Shown piece after piece: positions 54,602-64,000 of a stretch of 64,000 bases of DNA. Origin of the DNA: Hemileia vastatrix (Eukaryota > Basidiomycota > Pucciniomycetes > Pucciniales > Zaghouaniaceae); contig JASXTE010000008.1 of assembly GCA_030280995.1 (NCBI GenBank), positions 6,715,001 through 6,779,000 of the forward strand. The letters run 5' to 3'. The notes below the pieces were generated by a model that did no database searches, was not told the origin of the DNA, and saw only the letters and a program-made list of their open reading frames with translations. Numbering within the stretch: the stretch's first letter is position 1; each line of letters starts with the position of its first letter. Made by a program: the position numbers and the translations under genes.

Positions 54602-56473
54602 ATGACTGACCAAAGTGGTTCTGCTGCACGTGAAGAAGAGCTAGACTTAATTGATTATGATGAGCCTACTTCTGTAAGTTCTCCTTTAACAAGAAGAATT
54701 TCTCAAACTAATAAATCCTTGCCCCAAACAGGATGTAGAGATGGAAGAAGTAGAAATCCTAGTGGACACAACTCAGGATCAGAAGCCTATGATAAACCCA
54801 CCAGAAGAGTTTCCAAAAGGCTTCAGGATAAAAAAGATGCCATTGTCTCAGAAGGTAAAGAATCTGTCAACTCACATAAAGGAGTTAAGGACAGAAAGCT
54901 TGAGACTAAAGGTAAGGGTAGATGCTCTGCAAGAAAAGGTGAGAAGAACAGATACCTTTTTTCAAGAGAAGAAGAAACCTCTTCCTCCCAGGGATCAACA
55001 ACAATTGGCTCCACAGTCCCAAGAGAAGGAGGAAGTGTCCAAGTGGCAGTGGGACTGGTTAAACACTCAGTGGGACTACCTGTCTCAAAATCAGCATCAG
55101 TTACCTCAGGCAGGTCCATCAAGGCCCAAGCAGGTCAACCCCACTCCTCCCCACCCTTATCAAGGAGGCAAAAGAAGAAGAAAGCCCAATATGGTCATAC
55201 CCAGCAAACCCTGGTACGTCTCTCTATTGATTCTCAAGTGCCTTTTCTTGTAGCTGATTCTGTTCTTTCAGGTAAATCTGAGAGGGAAGAAGACACCTTG
55301 AGACCTGTAGAGGCTGGGAGCAGTAGACAGATAACTCATGTATCTAATCCATTACTTTTAATTGCTACCTCAATGATTAACCCTGATATGCCTGTAATTG
55401 ATGAAACTCTTGACCCTGAGTTCTATGAGAGTCTGGAAAGTAACTCAGTTTCCTTATTGAGAAACACTCCAGATGTAGCAAAGATTAATGATGAGTACTT
55501 GAGAGATATTATTTCCAAACAAAATCATATAATGAACAATATGCAATTGACTCAGAGATATAATAGTTTGTTAACTGATCAGGGTTATCAAGCATTAAGA
55601 AGTGAATCACAGAGAGTCTCTGATGAATTGTCTCATTACAAAGCAACCCATGAAAAGAAATTTGCTTTATGGCAAAATATAAAAAATGATTTGTCTAGAC
55701 TAAAAGATACTGTGTCTGCCTGTTGCCAGGAGGTGGAGATAGATAAGATAAATCTGAAAAGATTGAATGACCATTTGTCATCTTTTCAAAATAAAAATCA
55801 GTTATCTTTTGCAACTATCAATGAGAGTTTATCTAGTCTTCCAAGAATGAAAACAAGACTAACAACCATTGAAGAAAAATTGAACTCATTGTTGAATGAC
55901 CAGAAATATTCTGACATTTCTGTGAAGGAACATATACTGCGGGATGCTCAAATAGTACCTGTGGCTAGTTCATCTAAAGTAAAAATAGCTCCAGATATAC
56001 CTGTTGATAACACTGAGTTTCCATCAAAGACTGATGATGCACCAGGATCTGCAACAGAAGGATTAAACAATGAGATTTCAGCCCAATTAGAGAAATTACA
56101 GCTGCTTCTTACTCAGAAACAAGCTAGTACTAAGGAGACTCCTTCAAATCAAAAGAATTGGCCAAAACTTGACCAATATCCTACATTTGATGGTGATTCT
56201 TCCTCTGATTGGCAACAATTTATTTGCAGAATTGATAACTTAAAAAATTCTTACAAACTCCCAGATGACAAAATTGTGTCCAAGTTAATTTCTTTGTTCA
56301 CTAATGTTGCCCTAATGTGGTATGAATCTGTTCTCCTGGATGGGAATGACTACTCATGGGAGGATTGGAAGAAATTAATTAAAGCACAATTTGGTGGCTC
56401 CAAGTTCAGAATGGCTCAAAAAAGGCAGTATGAGGAAACTAGATCTAGCTCTTCTACTGATAAACCTATTTAG
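54602..56473 (+). CDS. Element E gag (623 codons, introns retained)
   Basis: ATG 54602 after a strong acceptor-like site. Acidic N-terminus (EELDLIDYDEPTS), basic SKRLQDKK, then a low-complexity stretch that overlaps the second frame. A helical region with NQKNWPKLDQYPTFDGDS and the capsid block SSDWQQFICRIDNLKNSY, LMWYESVLL and QFGGSKFRMAQ follow. The frame ends at a TAG after STDKPI, where homologues continue with VFL, so it is a truncation of the full Gag rather than a programmed end. It would form virus-like particles. It stays open through both intron-like segments. Confidence 0.75.
   Translation: MTDQSGSAAREEELDLIDYDEPTSVSSPLTRRISQTNKSLPQTGCRDGRSRNPSGHNSGSEAYDKPTRRVSKRLQDKKDAIVSEGKESVNSHKGVKDRKLETKGKGRCSARKGEKNRYLFSREEETSSSQGSTTIGSTVPREGGSVQVAVGLVKHSVGLPVSKSASVTSGRSIKAQAGQPHSSPPLSRRQKKKKAQYGHTQQTLVRLSIDSQVPFLVADSVLSGKSEREEDTLRPVEAGSSRQITHVSNPLLLIATSMINPDMPVIDETLDPEFYESLESNSVSLLRNTPDVAKINDEYLRDIISKQNHIMNNMQLTQRYNSLLTDQGYQALRSESQRVSDELSHYKATHEKKFALWQNIKNDLSRLKDTVSACCQEVEIDKINLKRLNDHLSSFQNKNQLSFATINESLSSLPRMKTRLTTIEEKLNSLLNDQKYSDISVKEHILRDAQIVPVASSSKVKIAPDIPVDNTEFPSKTDDAPGSATEGLNNEISAQLEKLQLLLTQKQASTKETPSNQKNWPKLDQYPTFDGDSSSDWQQFICRIDNLKNSYKLPDDKIVSKLISLFTNVALMWYESVLLDGNDYSWEDWKKLIKAQFGGSKFRMAQKRQYEETRSSSSTDKPI
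54674..54731 (+). other. Putative gag intron 1 in element E (58 nt)
   Basis: TCT|GTAAGT, branch-like AAACTAATAA, acceptor CCCAAACAG. Retained: frame continues. Removed: exon 1 (24 codons) joins DVEMEEVEILV in the second frame. Confidence 0.65.
54732..55213 (+). CDS. Element E second gag frame (exon 2): ~185-aa spliced product
   Basis: In the +1 frame: DVEMEEVEILVDTTQDQK, then KGFRIKKMPLSQKVKNL, a coiled coil (HIKELRTESLRLKVRVDALQ), Pro/Gln linker, WQWDWLNTQWDYL, AGPSRPKQ, PHPYQGGKRRRKP and SKPW. With intron 1 removed it joins MTDQSGS...EPTS. With intron 2 removed the junction codon is TGG followed by TAA, giving about 185 aa. The WxWD, GPSRx and HPYQGxRxK motifs recur in A, B and D. The basic tail suggests RNA binding; the coiled coil suggests oligomers. 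Function unknown. Confidence 0.6.
55214..55271 (+). other. Putative gag intron 2 in element E (58 nt)
   Basis: CTG|GTACGT, branch-like GCTGATTC, acceptor GTTCTTTCAG. Same length and place as in A and D. Confidence 0.55.
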
Positions 56474-59287
56474 TTTTTAATAAAACTTGTAAAAATCTTA
56501 AGGGCAATGGACCCAAATATGGAGTTTGATTTATGGAAGGACAGGATCCTTTATAAATTACCAATGTCTCTGAAAGACTTGATAGTAGCTAGGACTGAGT
56601 TCTCCAAAGAACCCTCTTCCTTCATTAATACTTGCAATGAGATACTTCTAAACAATAATTATGATGCCAGAAGATTCATTCCTAGGACCTCTTTGGAGAA
56701 ACCCTCCACTTACCAACAGAAACCTCTGGAAAAGGTTGGTAAACCTTCTGCCCCTGTTGAACCAAAGAAGTATGCAACAAACACTTGCTTCAAGTGCAAC
56801 AAGCCTTGGCAGAAAGGCCATGTTTGTGACAAGAAGATAAATGTTGTAGAACAAACAGAGGAGCATGCTGATGACACAGTAGTACTGGATGATACATCAA
56901 GTGATTGTGCCAGCAATATTTCATATGAATCTCAACAAGAAATCTTGATGCTGGAAGAGGATATTCATTATTTAAATACTATTGATATTGATAATAATGC
57001 TTTATCTACAGTTGAAGATTCTGAGATCATAAAGAACATTGAGGATAACTCAATTGTTATTGCCCCTCTCAAGGCACCAGTCTTGATTAATGGAACCAGC
57101 ATTGAAGTTGTTCTTGATTCTGGAGCTGGAGGAAGTGTAGTTTCTGAAAGAGCACTTGCTTCAGTGGATCAAGACTATAAATCAAAACTGATGCCTATCA
57201 TTTCTGATAATTGGAGAGGTTATGGCTCTGTTTTGTCCCCCATTGGTAAATCCAAAGCCACAGTGTTTTTTAAATATAACCATGGTTTTGTAAGAGCTAT
57301 TTGTGATTTTGTTGTCATAAAGAATGATAACTTAAGCAATTGGTTTATTGTAGGGAATGATATTTTAACCAATTATGGCATTAAATTGGATCCCTCAAAT
57401 CAATGTTTCACAATGGGGATGAATGGGAAGAAAAAATTATTGAAACCAGAATTAAACACATGTAATTCTGTAGTTCAATGTAAAGGAAGATCTACAAAAG
57501 AGATGCATGTCCTTTTGTCTGAAATTGACAATGCCTCTTTTGGGGAACAACTTTCTGGTGAGGATAAAGATTCCATCATTAACTTGATAAAGTCTTTTCC
57601 TATGGCCTTTGCTCATGGATCACATGAACTGGGATTAGTTAAAGAGGAAATGAAACTTTCATTATCTTTCCCATTAACTGATATACCACCTAGTTTAAAG
57701 AAGAAGCCTTATCCTTCTTCTCCCACAAAGAGAAAAGATATTGAAGACAATATCTCTACCCTTTTAAAAATGAATATTATTGAAAAGGTAGTTGAAACAC
57801 CTAAATATTGTGTTATCTCACCTGTCCTAATTTCTTATGAGAAAGATAAAGCCAGGTTATGTGGTGATTATAGAGGACTAAATACTTATACTATTGATGA
57901 TATCTACCATTTACCTAGAATTAGCTCTATACATGCTACCTTACAGGGTGCTAAATATATCAGCTGTTTGTATGGTAACAAAGGATATCACCAGGTACCT
58001 GTTGAGAAAAATTCTCAGAACTTTTTGATGATTGCCACTCATATGGGTATTTATAAGTATATTAGGATGCCATTTGGCCCTAAAAATGCCCCTTCAGTTT
58101 TCCAAAAAGTCATGGATAACACATTCCATCAAGAGATAATTGAAGGATGGCTGATGGTTTATATTGATGATATCATTATATTCTCAAAAACATTTGAGGA
58201 CCATCTTAACCACCTGTGTAAAGTATTCCAGAAAATGGATGAAATAAATATGACACTAGCTTTGAAGAAATGTAAATTTGGTTTCCTTTCTTTAAAAGTT
58301 CTTGGTCATGTTGTTTCAGGCTTACAGATATGTGTTGACCAGAACAAAGTGGCAGCCATACAACAGGTGAAGGCTCCTACTACAGTGAGAGAGCTCCAAA
58401 GTTTTTTGGGAATGTGTAGATACTATAGACAGTACATTAAAAATTACCAAGTCATAGCTTTACCCCTTACCCAATTAACTAGAAAAGATATTGCTTTTGT
58501 CTGGAATAGTGAAAGACAAAGAGCCTTTGACACCATGAAACACTGTTTGATGTCAGCACCAATTCTTGCTTTACCTGACTTTAATCAACCATTTGTTTTG
58601 TACACTGATTCCAGTTTCATTGGTGTTGGTGCTGCCCTCCATCAAAAACAAGTGATAAATGATAAAGTTTCAGAAGTATTAATTTGTTATATTTCAAGAA
58701 CCTTGAGAAATAGTGAATTAAAATATGGTGCTACTCAATTAGAATGTTTAGCTGTAGTATGGGCTCTAGAAAAGCTTCATTATTACTTAGATGACAAGAA
58801 ATTTAAACTTTTCACTGACTTCAGTGCAGTTAAATCCCTTTTAAACTTGAAAACACCTAACAGACATATGTTCAGATGGAAGTTGGCTGTTCAAAAATAC
58901 AGAGGGAGAATGACAATTATTCATAGGGCTGGTATTGTTCACTCAAATGTGGATATGTTATCTAGGTTACCTTTACCAAATAATGACTCTAATCCTGCGT
59001 ATGATCCTGAGTATGAAATTATTCATATACATGGGATATATGTGGTTGATATGGAGGAAGAGCTATTACAGCTTATTCTGGATTCATATGATAAAGACAC
59101 TGACTTGAAAAAGTTATGCACCATATTAAATGATCCAAAGAATGCTTCAATACAAGCATCAATTAAAACTCTTCCACCAAAGTACCAAAAAGCTTTGGAA
59201 AAATGTAAATTTTCAATTGATGAAGGATATCTATATTATAGAAGAAAGTTGAGTAATGTTATTGTTATTCCTCCTTCTATGAAATAA
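56474..59287 (+). pseudogene. Element E gag C-terminus, protease, reverse transcriptase and RNase H
   Basis: From 56507, 926 codons are open to a TAA at 59285. Order: capsid end (KDLIVART), knuckle CFKCNKPWQKGHVC (about residue 95), protease VVLDSGAGGSVVS (about 202), RT with KYCVISPVLIS, RLCGDYRGLN, GNKGYHQV, MPFGPKNAPSVFQK and VYIDDIIIF (about 550, active-site Asp pair intact), LGMCRYYRQYIKNY, RNase H LYTDSSFIGVGAALH (about 700), TQLECLAVVWALEK and TDFSAVKSLL, then HSNVDMLSRL. One altered residue: LYGNKG where others have LDGNKG, a lost RT motif-A Asp. The upstream TAG and downstream TAA block the polyprotein. Confidence 0.9.
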
Positions 59288-60601
59288 ATCATCTTGAAAA
59301 TTTGTCATGATGACATATTAGCTGGACATTTTGATCTTGAAAAAACAATGATCAGAATTAAGAACACTGCTTGGTGGGTTAATATGTCTGAAGACACAAA
59401 ATTATATGTTGAGTCTTGTGATTCTTGCCAAAAATCAAAAAGATTAACTGGTAAAAGAGCAGGATTAATGCAACATATTGAACCTCCTGATGCACCATGG
59501 CAGATAATAAACATGGATTTTGTAACAGGATTACCTATTGCTGGTAAAGACAGTTATAACTCTTCTTGGGTTATTTTGGACAGATTCACAAAGATGTGTA
59601 AATTTATCCCTACTCACAAGGATGTTTCCACTAAAGAATTAGCTTTCCTATGGTGGTCTCATATGTTTAATACTGCTGGTTTTCCTAAAGCCATAATCTC
59701 TGACAGAGACCCTAAATTTACTTCTGAATTTTGGATGCCTCTGATGGATGTTTGTGGTTGTGATCTGAAACTTTCTACTGCCCATCATCCACAGACTGAT
59801 GGTTTAGCTGAAAAAATGAATAAGACTTTAGAGGACATGATTAGAAGGTATTGTGCCTTTGGCCTTGAGTATAAAGATAATGACAGATTCACTCATGATT
59901 GGGTTACCTTACTTCCTGGGTTGGAATTTGCTTATAATAGCACTGTACATTCTGTTACTCAAAGAAAGCTTTATGAGCTCTGGCTTGGATATGTTCCAAA
60001 TACTTCTGCCCAAATTCTCAATAACAAAATACCTAAATTGGATATACATCCTGGTGTAAAATCCTTTCTTCAAATGCAACAACTGTGCAGAAATCATGCT
60101 CAACAATGAATTGAAAAATCATTTGAATATGAAAAGAAGAGATGGGACAAATCCCATAAAGAATACACTTTTAAAAAGGGTGATGAAGTGTTGATTTCTA
60201 CAGTCCACTTCAACTTATAAGGTAATAACAAATTGAAAGATCCATTTGTTGGTCCATTCGTTGTCAGAAGAATGATTGGAGATAATGCAGTTGAGGTTAT
60301 TTTGTATTCTCCATATGACAGAAAACATCCTGTTTTTCCAATATCTCTTTTGAAACCTTACACATCCAATAGTGATTTATTTCCAAAAAGGAGGGGAAGA
60401 CCAAAAAAAACCCCAAATGAAATCACTGAAACAGCAGAAATTGAAAAAATTCTAAATGACAGAATAGTCACTGCTGAAAAAGGTACAGAATACTTATTAA
60501 GATTCAAGAATAAATCATCTGAATATGATTCTTGGATACCTGGGAAGGAGATATCTAATCTTCCTACTCTACTAAAAAAGTATAAAAAGAAAAAATCATA
60601 G
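59288..60601 (+). pseudogene. Element E integrase with chromodomain-like C-terminus
   Basis: HHCC zinc domain (HDDILAGHF, CDSCQKSKR), catalytic core NMDFVTGLPIAG (Asp1), ISDRDPKFTSEFW (Asp2), HPQTDGLAEKMNKTLED (Glu), GPFVVRRMIGDNAVEV (DNA-binding barrel), then KILNDRIV, TEYLLRFKNKSSEYDSWIP and NLPTLLKKYKKK, a chromodomain-like module that in chromoviruses guides insertion to heterochromatin. Stops at 60107 (TGA) and about 60218 (TAA) break the frame; the C-terminal piece is open from 60233 to 60601. Confidence 0.9.
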
Positions 60602-60624
60602 CATTTTTTTTTGTTGTTTTTTTT

Positions 60625-60636
60625 AGAGTGAGGGAG
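60625..60636 (+). promoter_or_regulatory. Polypurine tract of element E
   Basis: AGAGTGAGGGAG immediately before the 3' LTR; primes plus-strand DNA synthesis in this class. Confidence 0.75.
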
Positions 60637-61424
60637 TGTCAGCCAGGCTACTAGACTTAACTGGTAAAATAATTAATTATTTTACTGAGTTGAAGCCACG
60701 CCCCTTCTTCTTACTAATAATTAATTACCTACTTAAGCATTACTTACAATTAACTAGTTAAGTACAATAAGTAGTATAATTAATTAATGTAAATAAAATG
60801 TCCCTTAAAATTTTACTCAATAACACCGTGCTCAATGGTATAAGTCAATGGGAATAGAATTTAAAAATAAAATTATAATAAAAAACTTTAAATTAATTAT
60901 ATTACCTCAGTGAGAGATCTGGAATCCCGTGAAAGTAATATAATTAATTAATTATTGTGTAATTAATTGTGACAGTCCAAGGAACTCAAACTTTATTGCT
61001 AATAAATTTGATGTCCTTGTTGAAGTATCATTTATTTAATTCTTATGTCATATATGTACTCCTTTCAGTCACTCTTTTACTCACATTCTTACAATACATA
61101 GTGTATATTCCGTATATTTTATTCCCTCATGTTTTGCCTATAAAAGGCCTCTTACTTTGTGCTTTTCAAAACATTCTTTTATTACTTACATTACTACTAC
61201 ACTCACAACAATACATTTATTCATATATTTTCTAATTTTAGTATTTACAACACCGTAATTCTAATCTATAATTTATATTGATATCTTAAAACTACCTCTT
61301 TTATTTGAGTAAGACAATTATTTTGATTAAGAAATACGTACTATTCTTTGAGAGCTCAATGAAGCCCTAAATTTCCTCGTATAAACCTCGAACCAAGCTT
61401 CTAGACCAAAAGTTCCCCTTGACA
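60637..61424 (+). repeat. Element E 3' LTR (788 bp)
   Basis: TGTCAGCC...CCTTGACA, followed by the GGGTA duplication. Confidence 0.93.
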
Positions 61425-61429
61425 GGGTA

Positions 61430-61450
61430 AGTCTAGTAGCCTGGATGACA
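61430..61450 (-). repeat. Element F 3' LTR, first 21 bp
   Basis: Minus strand TGTCATCCAGGCTACTAGACT; continues at 52753 across the E insertion. Confidence 0.8.
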
Positions 61451-61535
61451 CTCCCTCACTCTAAGAAAAACAATTAAAAAAATGTTATGATTTTTTCTTT
61501 ATATATTTCTTTAGCAAGGTAGAAAGATTTGATAT

Positions 61536-63153
61536 CTACTTCCCAGGTATCCAAGAATCATATTCAGAAGATTTATTCTTGAATCTCAATAAGTATTCTG
61601 TAACTTTTTCAGAATTAACTATTTTTTCATTCAGAATCTTATCAATATCTGCTGTTTCAGTGATTTCATTAGGGGTTTTCTTTGGTCTTCCCCTCTTTTT
61701 TGGAAATAAATCTCTATTGGATGTGTAAGGTTTTAAAAGAGATATTGGAAAAACAGGATGTTTTCTATCATATGGAGCATATAAGATAACTTCAACTGCA
61801 TTATAACCAACCATTCTTCTGACAAGGAATGGATCTACAAATTGGTCTTTCAATTTGTTATTACCTTGTAAATTGAAGTGGACTGTAGAAATCAGTACTT
61901 CATCACCCTTTTTAAAAGTGTATTCTTTATGGGAACTGTCCCATCTCTTCTTCTCATATTCAAAGGATTTTTCAATAAATTTTTGAGCATGACTAACCAC
62001 ACAGTATGGGGGGAAGACTTTCTAGCGAGTCCGCAACCTTGGACCCAAACTCACCACAGATTAAACACACATTGAGCTATTGATAAAGGAACCATACAAT
62101 CAGGGATGAACACAGCTCAGCAGAACAGTTTTAGGTGGGTGTTCAAGTAGAGTTCAATATGAGTCCAGTATGATTTCAGTCTGAGTTCAACCTGAGTTCC
62201 ATCTGAGTTCAGGTTGAGGACTTGCTAGCAAGTCCACCCCCTATATTGTGTAGTGACTTTGCAAAGTTGTTGTATTTGAAGAAAAGATTTCAAACCAAGA
62301 TGTAAATCTAATTTAGGTATTTTATTATTGAATATTTGCGCAGGGGTATTTTGAACATATCCAAGCCAGAGCTCTAAAGGCTTTTTCTGAGTAATAGAAT
62401 GAACAGTGCTATTATAAGCGTATTCCAAACCAGGAAGTAAAGTAATCCAATTATGAGTAAATCTGTCATTGTCTTTGTACTCAATTCCAAAGGCACAATA
62501 CCTTCTTATCATTTCCTCTAAAGTCTGAATCATTCTTTCAGCTAATCCATCTATTTGGGGGTGATGAGCAGTAGAAAGTTCAGATCACAACCACAAACAT
62601 CCATCAGAGACATCCAGAATTCAGAATTAAATTTAAGGTCTCTAACAGAGATTATGGCTTTATGAAATCCAGAAGTATTAAACATATGAGACCACCACAA
62701 AAAAGCTAACTCTTTAGTGGAAACATCCTTGTGTGTAGGGATAAATTTATACATTTTTGTGAATCTGTCCACAATAACCCAACAAGAGTTATAACTGTCT
62801 TTCTCAGAAATGGGCAATCCTGTCACAAAGTCCATGTTTATTATCTGCCATGGTGCATCAGGAGGCTCAATATTTTGCATTAATCCAGCTATTTTACCAG
62901 TCAATCTTTTTGATTTTTGGCAAAAATAACAGGATTCAACATATAGTTTTGTGTCTTCAGACATATTCACCCACAAAGAAGTGGTTTTTATTCTGATCAT
63001 TGTTTTTTCAAGAGCAAAATGTTCAGCTAATATGTAATCATGAAAATTTTTCAAAATGATCACTTTCATAGAAGTAGGAATAACAAGAAAATTACTCAAC
63101 TTTTTCCTATAATATAGATATCCTTCATCAATCAAAAATTTACCTTTTTCCAA
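61536..63153 (-). pseudogene. Element F integrase with chromodomain-like tail, split by a MITE
   Basis: Minus strand: HHCC (HDYILAEHFALEKT with Gly-His to Glu-His; CYFCQKSKR with Asp to Tyr), NMDFVTGLPISE, ISVRDLKFNSEFW (second catalytic Asp region changed: DRDPKF is VRDLKF), HPQIDGLAERMIQTLE-like, then LCK | MITE | SHAQKFIEKSFEYEKKRWD, DPFLVRRMVGYNAVEV, YLLRFKNKSSEYDSWIPGK and a stop. Frame changes near 62550 and at the MITE. Confidence 0.85.
61995..62254. mobile_element. 260-bp MITE, copy 2, in element F integrase
   Basis: Near-identical in length and layout to 43677-43936, flanked by GACT on both sides (61991-61994, 62255-62258). The integrase codons LCK and SHAQ join again if it is removed. 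Terminal palindromes GGACTTGCTAGCAAGTCC and a mutated partner are present. Confidence 0.85.
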
Positions 63154-64000
63154 AGCCTTCTGGTACTTTGGTGGAAGGGTTTTAATTAATGCTTGTATTG
63201 AAGCATTCTATTGATCATTTAATATGGTGCATAACTTTTTCAAGTCAGTGTCCTTATCATATGAATTCAGAATAAGCCGTAATAGCTCTTCCTCCATATC
63301 AACCACATATATCCCATGAATATGAATAATTTCATCCTTAGGATCATAGCAGGATTAGAGTCATCATTTGGCAAAGGTAACCTTGATAACATATCCACAT
63401 TTGAGTGAAAAATACCAGTCCTATGAATTATTGTCATTCTTCCTCTGTATTCTTGAAAAGCTAGCTGCCATCTGAACATATGTCTGTTAGGTATTTTCAA
63501 GTTTAAGAGGGATTTAACTGCACTGCAGTCAGTGAAAAGTTCAAATTTCTGGTCATCCAAATAATAATGTAGCTTCTCTAGAGCCCACACTACTGCTGAA
63601 CACTTTAGTTGAGTGGCACCATATTTCAATTCACTATTTCTCAAGGTTATTGAAATATACAAATATACTACTTCTGATACTTTATCATTCATCACTTGTT
63701 TCTGATGGAGGGAAGCACCAAGACAAATAAAACTTGTATCAGTGTATAAAACACATGGCTGATCAAATTCAGGTAAAGCAAGAATTGGTTCAGACATCAA
63801 GCAATGTTTCATAGTGTCAAAATCTTATTGTCTTTCACTATTACGGACGAAAGCAACATCTTTAATAGTTAATTGGGTAAGGGGTAATGCTATGACTTTG
63901 TAATTTTTAATATACTGCCTACAGTATTCACACATTCCCTAAAAACCCTGGAGCTTTCTAACTGTGGTAGGAGCTTTCACCTGTTGTATGGCTGCCACTT
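63154..64000 (-). pseudogene. Element F RNase H and RT thumb
   Basis: 63267-63812 carries RNase H: LYTDTSFICLGASLHQK, ELKYGATQLKC, LFTDCSAVKSLLNLK, HRTGIFHSNVDMLSRL. Towards 64000 the RT connection (QYIKNYKVIALPLTQLT, VAAIQQVKAPTTV) continues out of the window. Stops at about 63210, 63824 and 63942. Confidence 0.82.

Larger units (their letters stand above)
52754..61424 (+). mobile_element. Complete Ty3/gypsy chromovirus E (8.67 kb), young insertion
   Basis: LTRs 52754-53538 and 60637-61424, about 13 differences in 785 bp by eye. TSD GGGTA at 52749-52753 and 61425-61429. It encodes gag with intron-like segments, CX2C...GHXC knuckle, protease, RT, RNase H, integrase and a chromodomain-like tail. 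Four in-frame stops interrupt the polyprotein (56471, 59285, 60107 and 60218-60220). It is nested in element F's LTR. Confidence 0.93.
61451..64000 (-). mobile_element. Ty3/gypsy element F, internal 3' part (minus strand, leaves window)
   Basis: After the PPT (61451-61462, minus GAGTGAGGGAG) the pol gene of an E-like element runs to base 64000, broken by several stops and by a MITE at 61995-62254. E is inserted in its LTR, so F is older than E. Confidence 0.88.

Overview
The window looks like a piece of a very AT-rich, transposon-saturated fungal genome, most probably a basidiomycete and possibly a rust (Pucciniales). This rests on one host gene with short spliceosomal introns and a J-domain/C-terminal layout I know from basidiomycetes, on fungal-type chromoviruses, and on a degraded TET/JBP-like oxygenase gene of the kind expanded in rusts and other basidiomycetes. 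The species assignment is inference. Only one convincing host gene is present (J-domain protein, 20589-22247, +). Nearly everything else is mobile DNA in layers.

Layout. 1-5241: 5' part of a minus-strand Ty3/gypsy chromovirus (element A) with its 5' LTR. 5242-5757: older LTR fragments. 6826-7254: foldback element with long inverted arms. 7255-18453: minus-strand Ty1/copia element (124-bp LTRs, TSD CATAG). Its 5' LTR was split by a 5.8-kb Tc1/IS630 element (12630-18417, TA TSD) holding two damaged transposases and an intact spliced passenger gene. 18459-19090: 3' remnant of a non-LTR retrotransposon. 20.5-22.2 kb: the host gene. 23.6-25.3 kb: decayed MULE transposase. 25.4-52.0 kb: degraded plus-strand Ty3 element D. 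It is split in gag by a solo LTR (C), which contains a complete minus-strand Ty3 element (B, 27279-37365), which contains another solo LTR. D's 3' LTR was hit by an 8.4-kb PIF/Harbinger element (43208-51612) and by element F. 52754-61424: a complete plus-strand chromovirus (E), about 98% LTR identity, TSD GGGTA, inserted in F's LTR. 61451-64000: internal part of F (minus).

Two things stand out. First, the Harbinger element holds three decayed genes between matching TIRs: a HARBI1-type DDE transposase, a SANT/Myb-like coiled-coil protein, and a TET/JBP-like 2OG-Fe(II) dioxygenase. A DNA-base-oxidation gene as cargo or partner of a Harbinger transposon is unusual. Second, the Ty3 elements A, B, D and E share a gag organisation with intron-like segments at matching positions, all of length 3n+1. 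Retention keeps one long Gag frame open. Splicing moves translation into a second, conserved coiled-coil and Trp/Pro-rich frame that ends at the second splice junction. The leader of element E also holds a repeated array of 16-nt microexon-like units.
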